From assembly GCF_000746275.1 (NCBI RefSeq), contig NZ_KN050828.1, forward strand, positions 537,384-601,383: a DNA stretch of 64,000 nucleotides, in the 5' to 3' direction. The position numbers and the translations under genes were made by a program. Origin of the DNA: Thermopetrobacter sp. TC1 (GTDB lineage Bacteria; Pseudomonadota; Alphaproteobacteria; Rhizobiales; Aestuariivirgaceae). The notes beneath the pieces are model-generated. The model was not told where the DNA came from, did not search any database, and saw only the letters and a list, made by a program, of their open reading frames with translations. Shown piece by piece: positions 60,034 through 64,000 of the stretch; position 1 is the first letter of the stretch, and the number at the start of each line of letters is the position of its first letter.

Positions 60034-61443
60034 ATGCAGCAGGATCGGGAACGGGACACGATTTTTGCCTTGTCTACGGGGCAGGGGGCGGCGGCAATCG
60101 CCGTGATCCGCATCAGCGGGCCACGGGCCGGTGATGTCTTAAGATCGCTCACAGGCCGGAATTTGCCCGAGGCGCGCAAGGCCGTGGTGCGATCGATCCG
60201 TGATCCGGAAACTGGTGAGGTGGTGGATGAGGCGCTGGTGCTGTGGTTTCCGGGGCCGGGCAGTTTTACGGGCGAGGACAGTGCGGAAATTCATGTGCAT
60301 GGGTCACCGGCGGTGGTGCGCCGGGTTCTGGGCATTCTGCAAGGCATGCCGGGCCTGCGTCTGGCGGAAGCGGGAGAATTCACCCGACGCGCCTTCGAGA
60401 ACGGGCGCTTGAGTCTGCATGAGGTGGAAGGGCTTGCCGATCTTGTCAAGGCGGAGACAGAACTGCAAAGGCGGCAGGCCCTGCTGGCGGCACGCGGCAA
60501 GGGGCGGGAGACTTTCGAGGGATGGCGGGAAGATCTGATCCACATTCTTTCGCGGTTGGAAGCGGCCATCGACTTTTGCGAGGAAGAGGATATCGCGGAA
60601 CAGGCGCTGGAAGGGATCGACGCCAAATTGGAGACGCTGTATGCCGCTTTGAAAAAGGCGCTGGCTGAGGCGGAAGGCGGGCAGAGGGTGCGCGAAGGGT
60701 TTACCGTGGTCATTGCCGGTCCGCGTAATGCGGGCAAGTCTTCCCTGTTGAACGCACTGGCGCGCCGGGATGTGGCGATTGTTTCCAGGCTGGCGGGAAC
60801 GACGCGGGATGTGATCGAAGTGCAGCTGGATATTGGCGGGCTTCCGGTCACGCTGGTTGACACCGCGGGATTGAGTGCATGGCCCGACAGGGACGATGAT
60901 GGCGATCGAAACGCTGAAAATGAGGGCGGAACAGACGAGCCTTTGTCTCATGAGGATATCGAACGGATCGGACAGGAACGGGCGCGGGAAGTGCTTGAGC
61001 GGGCCGATCTTGTCTTGTGGCTGTCAGCGCCAGATGTGGAAGGCATCGATGTGCCGCACATGGATTCGGAAACGATCCGGGTTCTGAACAAGGCCGATCT
61101 TATCGATTCTGATGCGGAACGATATCGGCAGGACTGGGATGTGGTGATCTCGGCGAAAACGGGCACAGGCTTGCGCGCATTGGAGGAGCGAATTGGCGCC
61201 TGCCTGCGGGATCGTTTTGTGCTGGAAGCGCCTTCCTTGATCACACGGGCACGCCAGAAGCAGGCGCTGGAGGAGGCTCTGGCGCGGCTTGATCAGGCGC
61301 GGGAGGATCTGAAGGCCGGCCTGCTGGAACTGGCGGCGGAAAACGTGCGCCTGACAGTGCGGGCGCTGGAGCGGCTGATTGGGCGGATAGATGTGGAAGA
61401 CCTGTTGGATTCAATCTTTTCAGAATTCTGCATCGGAAAATGA
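60034..61443 (+). CDS. mnmE: tRNA-5-carboxymethylaminomethyluridine GTPase MnmE
   Basis: 469-residue GTPase that with MnmG modifies the wobble uridine of several tRNAs. N-terminal folate-binding domain (IFALSTGQGAAAIAVIRISG), central helical domain, and an inserted G domain: G1 GPRNAGKSS (229-237), switch I AGTTRDV, G3 DTAG (276-279), G4 NKAD; C-terminal FCIGK is conserved. A charged insertion (~282-305) after DTAG is not usual. Start at 60034 follows AGGCAGC; upstream in-frame ATGs would add ~20 residues. mnmE and mnmG are neighbours. Confidence 0.96.
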   Translation: MQQDRERDTIFALSTGQGAAAIAVIRISGPRAGDVLRSLTGRNLPEARKAVVRSIRDPETGEVVDEALVLWFPGPGSFTGEDSAEIHVHGSPAVVRRVLGILQGMPGLRLAEAGEFTRRAFENGRLSLHEVEGLADLVKAETELQRRQALLAARGKGRETFEGWREDLIHILSRLEAAIDFCEEEDIAEQALEGIDAKLETLYAALKKALAEAEGGQRVREGFTVVIAGPRNAGKSSLLNALARRDVAIVSRLAGTTRDVIEVQLDIGGLPVTLVDTAGLSAWPDRDDDGDRNAENEGGTDEPLSHEDIERIGQERAREVLERADLVLWLSAPDVEGIDVPHMDSETIRVLNKADLIDSDAERYRQDWDVVISAKTGTGLRALEERIGACLRDRFVLEAPSLITRARQKQALEEALARLDQAREDLKAGLLELAAENVRLTVRALERLIGRIDVEDLLDSIFSEFCIGK

Positions 61444-61477
61444 TTTTCCGGGCATGGTTGCCGGATGGTTAGAGAAG

Positions 61478-61493
61478 TGTTTCACGTGAAACA
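61478..61493. promoter_or_regulatory. perfect parS site
   Basis: TGTTTCACGTGAAACA is an exact match to the 16-bp parS consensus bound by chromosomal ParB. It lies in the mnmE-mnmG intergenic region, ~7 kb from the candidate origin. Confidence 0.9.
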
Positions 61494-61532
61494 CAAATCC
61501 GGAGAGTCAAGCGGAAAATGCGTTTTCCCCTC

Positions 61533-61560
61533 TTTTCCACAGTCCATGATCTGTGGATTT
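61533..61560. promoter_or_regulatory. inverted pair of DnaA-box-like sequences
   Basis: TTTTCCACA (61533-61541) matches the relaxed DnaA box TTWTNCACA, and TGTGGATTT (61552-61560) is the inverted partner with two mismatches to TTATCCACA; 10 bases lie between. In the mnmE-mnmG gap 40 bp after the perfect parS site. Confidence 0.45.
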
Positions 61561-61699
61561 TGGGGACAGATGATGCTCTCAGGACAACGTGGCTTGTGAT
61601 CGGCAATCGGGTATTGCGTGCCGGGGCCTGCAAAATGCTCCTAAGGCCATCGAATGGATTCGGCCCTGATCCAGTGAATGGATGAATGGCAGAGACAGC

Positions 61700-63604
61700 A
61701 TGAAAGAAGGTTATGACGTCATTGTCGTTGGTGGTGGTCATGCCGGATGTGAGGCGGCGGCGGCAGCTGCGCGCGCCGGGGCGGACGTGGCGCTGATCAC
61801 GCACCGGTTTGATCGCATAGGCGAGATGTCGTGCAACCCGGCCATCGGCGGCCTGGGCAAGGGGCATCTCGTGCGTGAGGTGGATGCGCTCGACGGGCTG
61901 ATGGGCCGGGTGGCCGATCAGGCCGGGATCCAGTTTCGCCTGCTCAATCGTTCGCGCGGGCCGGCGGTGCGCGGGCCGCGGGCACAGATGGACCGGGCGC
62001 TTTATCGGCGTTTCATGCAGCAGGCCATTCGTGAGCAGGATGGATTGACGGTCATCGAGGGAGAGGTGGCCGCGCTGGAATTTTCGCCTCAGGATCATGT
62101 CACGGGCGTCAGACTGGCTGACGGGCGTCTGCTTGATGCGCGTGCGGTGGTGCTGACCACAGGCACGTTTCTCAACGGGCTCATCCATCTTGGCGAAAAG
62201 AGCTGGCCGGCGGGGCGGATGGACGATCCCCCGGCGCGGATGCTTTCGGAAAGCCTGCGCCGGCTGGAACTGCCGCTCGGGCGGCTGAAAACGGGAACAC
62301 CCCCGCGGCTGGATGGCCGCACCATTGATTACGAGCGGCTGCAGGAACAGCCGGGAGATGAGGACCCGGTGCCGTTTTCCTTTCTCACGGAGCGGATCGA
62401 GCGGGAGCAGGTGGTCTGTCACATCACGCATACGACGGAAGAGACTCACCGCATCATCCGCGACAATCTGCATCGTTCGGCGATGTATTCCGGCCGTATC
62501 GAAAGCCGGGGGCCGCGCTATTGTCCCTCGATCGAGGACAAGATCGTGCGCTTTGCCGAAAAGCCCTCGCACCAGATCTTTCTGGAGCCGGAGGGGCTTG
62601 ATGATCACACGGTCTATCCCAACGGGATTTCAACGTCCCTGCCGGAAGAGGTGCAAAGGGCCTATGTGGCGTCGATCCCCGGATTGGAAAATGCGGTGAT
62701 GATCCGGCCGGGCTATGCCATCGAATATGATTACGTCGATCCGCGCGTGCTCAATGCGGCGCTGATGGTGGAGAAGGCGCCGGGCCTGTTTCTGGCCGGT
62801 CAGATCAACGGCACCACCGGGTATGAGGAAGCGGCGGCGCAAGGAGTCCTAGCCGGGATGAACGCGGCACGGTTTGCGTCTGGCAAGGGGTTCGTGACCG
62901 TCTCGCGGGCGGATGGTTATCTCGGTGTCATGGTGGATGATCTGATCACGCGCGGGGTGACGGAGCCCTATCGCATGTTCACGTCCCGGGCGGAATATCG
63001 CCTGAAATTGCGGGCGGACAATGCCGATGAGCGTCTAACGCCGCTCGGTATTGCAGCCGGCATCGTGGGGCCGGAGCGGCAGCGCCTTTTTCGGCGCAAG
63101 ATGGAGATGATCAGGGCCGTGCACGAGATGGCACGGGCGCGGACGCTCACGCCAGGCGAGGCGCAGCGTCATGGTATTGCGGTCAATCAGGACGGGCGGC
63201 GGCGTGATGTGATCGCCCTTTTGGCCCTGCCGTCCGTTGATCTCGGCACGATCATGCGTATCTGGCCGGAGTTTGGCCGCTTTCCCGCCGATGTGCTGGA
63301 GCGGCTGGAGGTGGAGGCCGTTTATGCCGGGATCATGAAACGCCAGGAGGCGGATATCGCCGCCTATCTCAAGGACCATGCCGTGCGCATCCCGCCGGGG
63401 TTTGACTATGCAGCCCTGCCGGGCCTGTCCAATGAGCTGCGGGAAAAGCTGGAGGCCACGCGTCCGGAAACACTGGCGCAGGCTGCGCGCATCGATGGCA
63501 TGACGCCGGCAGCGCTTGCGCTCATCTATGCCGCCGTAAAGCGGGAGGCACGGGGGCAGGGCAGCAAAACACAGCATCCTGTAGCCAAACATCCTGCTGC
63601 GTGA
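61700..63604 (+). CDS. mnmG: tRNA uridine-5-carboxymethylaminomethyl(34) synthesis enzyme MnmG
   Basis: 634-residue FAD-dependent partner of MnmE (old name GidA). FAD-binding [20 protein letters not shown] at the N-terminus, [21 protein letters not shown], the [13 protein letters not shown] motif and [20 protein letters not shown] are all typical. Start at 61700 is preferred (GAG 7 bases upstream, family-like N-terminus); ATG 61682 would add six residues. Preceded by parS and DnaA-like boxes. Confidence 0.96.
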   Translation: MKEGYDVIVVGGGHAGCEAAAAAARAGADVALITHRFDRIGEMSCNPAIGGLGKGHLVREVDALDGLMGRVADQAGIQFRLLNRSRGPAVRGPRAQMDRALYRRFMQQAIREQDGLTVIEGEVAALEFSPQDHVTGVRLADGRLLDARAVVLTTGTFLNGLIHLGEKSWPAGRMDDPPARMLSESLRRLELPLGRLKTGTPPRLDGRTIDYERLQEQPGDEDPVPFSFLTERIEREQVVCHITHTTEETHRIIRDNLHRSAMYSGRIESRGPRYCPSIEDKIVRFAEKPSHQIFLEPEGLDDHTVYPNGISTSLPEEVQRAYVASIPGLENAVMIRPGYAIEYDYVDPRVLNAALMVEKAPGLFLAGQINGTTGYEEAAAQGVLAGMNAARFASGKGFVTVSRADGYLGVMVDDLITRGVTEPYRMFTSRAEYRLKLRADNADERLTPLGIAAGIVGPERQRLFRRKMEMIRAVHEMARARTLTPGEAQRHGIAVNQDGRRRDVIALLALPSVDLGTIMRIWPEFGRFPADVLERLEVEAVYAGIMKRQEADIAAYLKDHAVRIPPGFDYAALPGLSNELREKLEATRPETLAQAARIDGMTPAALALIYAAVKREARGQGSKTQHPVAKHPAA

Positions 63605-63735
63605 TTTCTTCCTTTGCGCCAAGCCTGTGGAAGAGCCATGTGCCCGCCCTTGGCAAGGGGCGTGGCGCGCGGCACAGTCCCTGTTGTCAACGGATGCGCA
63701 GAGGCAATCGATTCACAAGTGTCACGAAGGTCGCT

Positions 63736-64000
63736 ATGCTTTCTTCCGATTCGGATGCTGATGCGGTGTGCCGCCATTTCGATGTTTCACGTGAATCATG
63801 CGCGCGCCTGCATTGTTACGTATCCGAACTGAAGAAATGGCAGCGCCGGATCAATCTGGTCGGACCGGGCACGCTGGACCGGGTCTGGGCGCGGCATGTG
63901 GCGGATGGGCTGCAAGTGATCCCGCATCTGCCCAGGGATGCGGATTGCCTCGTCGATTTCGGTTCGGGCAGCGGTGTGCCGGGTTTGGTGGTGGCGGCCG
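63736..64000 (+). CDS. rsmG: 16S rRNA (guanine(527)-N(7))-methyltransferase RsmG, 3' end beyond window
   Basis: The first 88 residues of RsmG (GidB), which methylates G527 of 16S rRNA; loss confers low-level streptomycin resistance. Visible features: ELKKWQRRINLVGPGTLDRV, the conserved RHVADGLQ, and the SAM motif VDFGSGSGVPGLV. Start at 63736 has GAAGG 5 bases upstream. A parS site lies inside the coding sequence, encoding VSRES. parA and parB are expected just beyond the right edge, as in most alphaproteobacteria. Confidence 0.94.
   Translation, partial: MLSSDSDADAVCRHFDVSRESCARLHCYVSELKKWQRRINLVGPGTLDRVWARHVADGLQVIPHLPRDADCLVDFGSGSGVPGLVVAA
63783..63798. promoter_or_regulatory. parS site (15/16) inside rsmG
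   Basis: TGTTTCACGTGAATCA differs from the consensus TGTTTCACGTGAAACA at one position. parS sites in rsmG are frequent in alphaproteobacteria, close to parAB. Confidence 0.8.

Overview
The window is GC-rich chromosomal DNA (roughly 60% G+C by eye) from an alphaproteobacterium. The evidence is the conserved block ppsR/maf/aroE/coaE diverging from hemE/hemJ/rho/mnmE/mnmG/rsmG, together with RegB/RegA, SCO1/SenC, CobS/CobT and a glnD-mutS pair. I cannot assign a genus. I see no insertion sequence, prophage, CRISPR array or rRNA operon. Most genes are core; the more accessory stretch is about 17-34 kb.

Layout. 0-1.3 kb: divergent zinc-type ABC transporter genes (the ATPase is cut by the window edge). 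1.4-17 kb: tRNA-Ala, metK, a REP-like repeat pair, trmB, glnD, mutS, maeB, an orphan histidine kinase and cobT/cobS. 17-25 kb: a membrane one-component regulator (PhnD-like sensor, TM, LuxR HTH) followed by a secreted DsrE-like protein, then an M17 aminopeptidase, a GST-queG-SDR-EamA gene run and an orphan NarL-type response regulator. 26-30 kb: a minimal chaperone-usher pilus operon (one spore-coat-U pilin, chaperone, usher) behind an AT-rich 515-bp gap. 30-34 kb: an oligopeptide-type ABC transporter with fused ATPases and no binding protein. 34-40 kb: uppP, lepA, carbonic anhydrase, tsaB-rimI, nfu-nitroreductase. 40-51 kb: tRNA-Gly, M48 lipoprotein peptidase, a YeeE/YedE sulfur transporter next to a perfect FNR/FixK-type box, sco1 divergent from regB, tRNA-Arg, uvrB, an antiporter, a LysR regulator and regA. 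51-64 kb: coaE, aroE, maf and ppsR on the minus strand, then hemE, hemJ, rho, a DUF255 protein, mnmE, mnmG and the start of rsmG.

The most important structure is probably the chromosome origin. The 368-bp ppsR-hemE gap is where Caulobacter has its origin. Here it carries several DnaA-box-like TCCACA motifs, a near-CtrA box and GANTC sites, and genes point away from it on both sides. Four parS-type sites (one perfect 16-mer) follow at 58.1, 59.9, 61.5 and 63.8 kb, so the last 10 kb looks like an origin plus ParB-loading zone.

A second theme is redox and sulfur control: RegB/RegA with SCO1, the FNR-type box beside the YeeE/YedE gene, and the PhnD-TM-LuxR regulator with its DsrE-like neighbour. 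That regulator is the best candidate here for a little-described signalling system.
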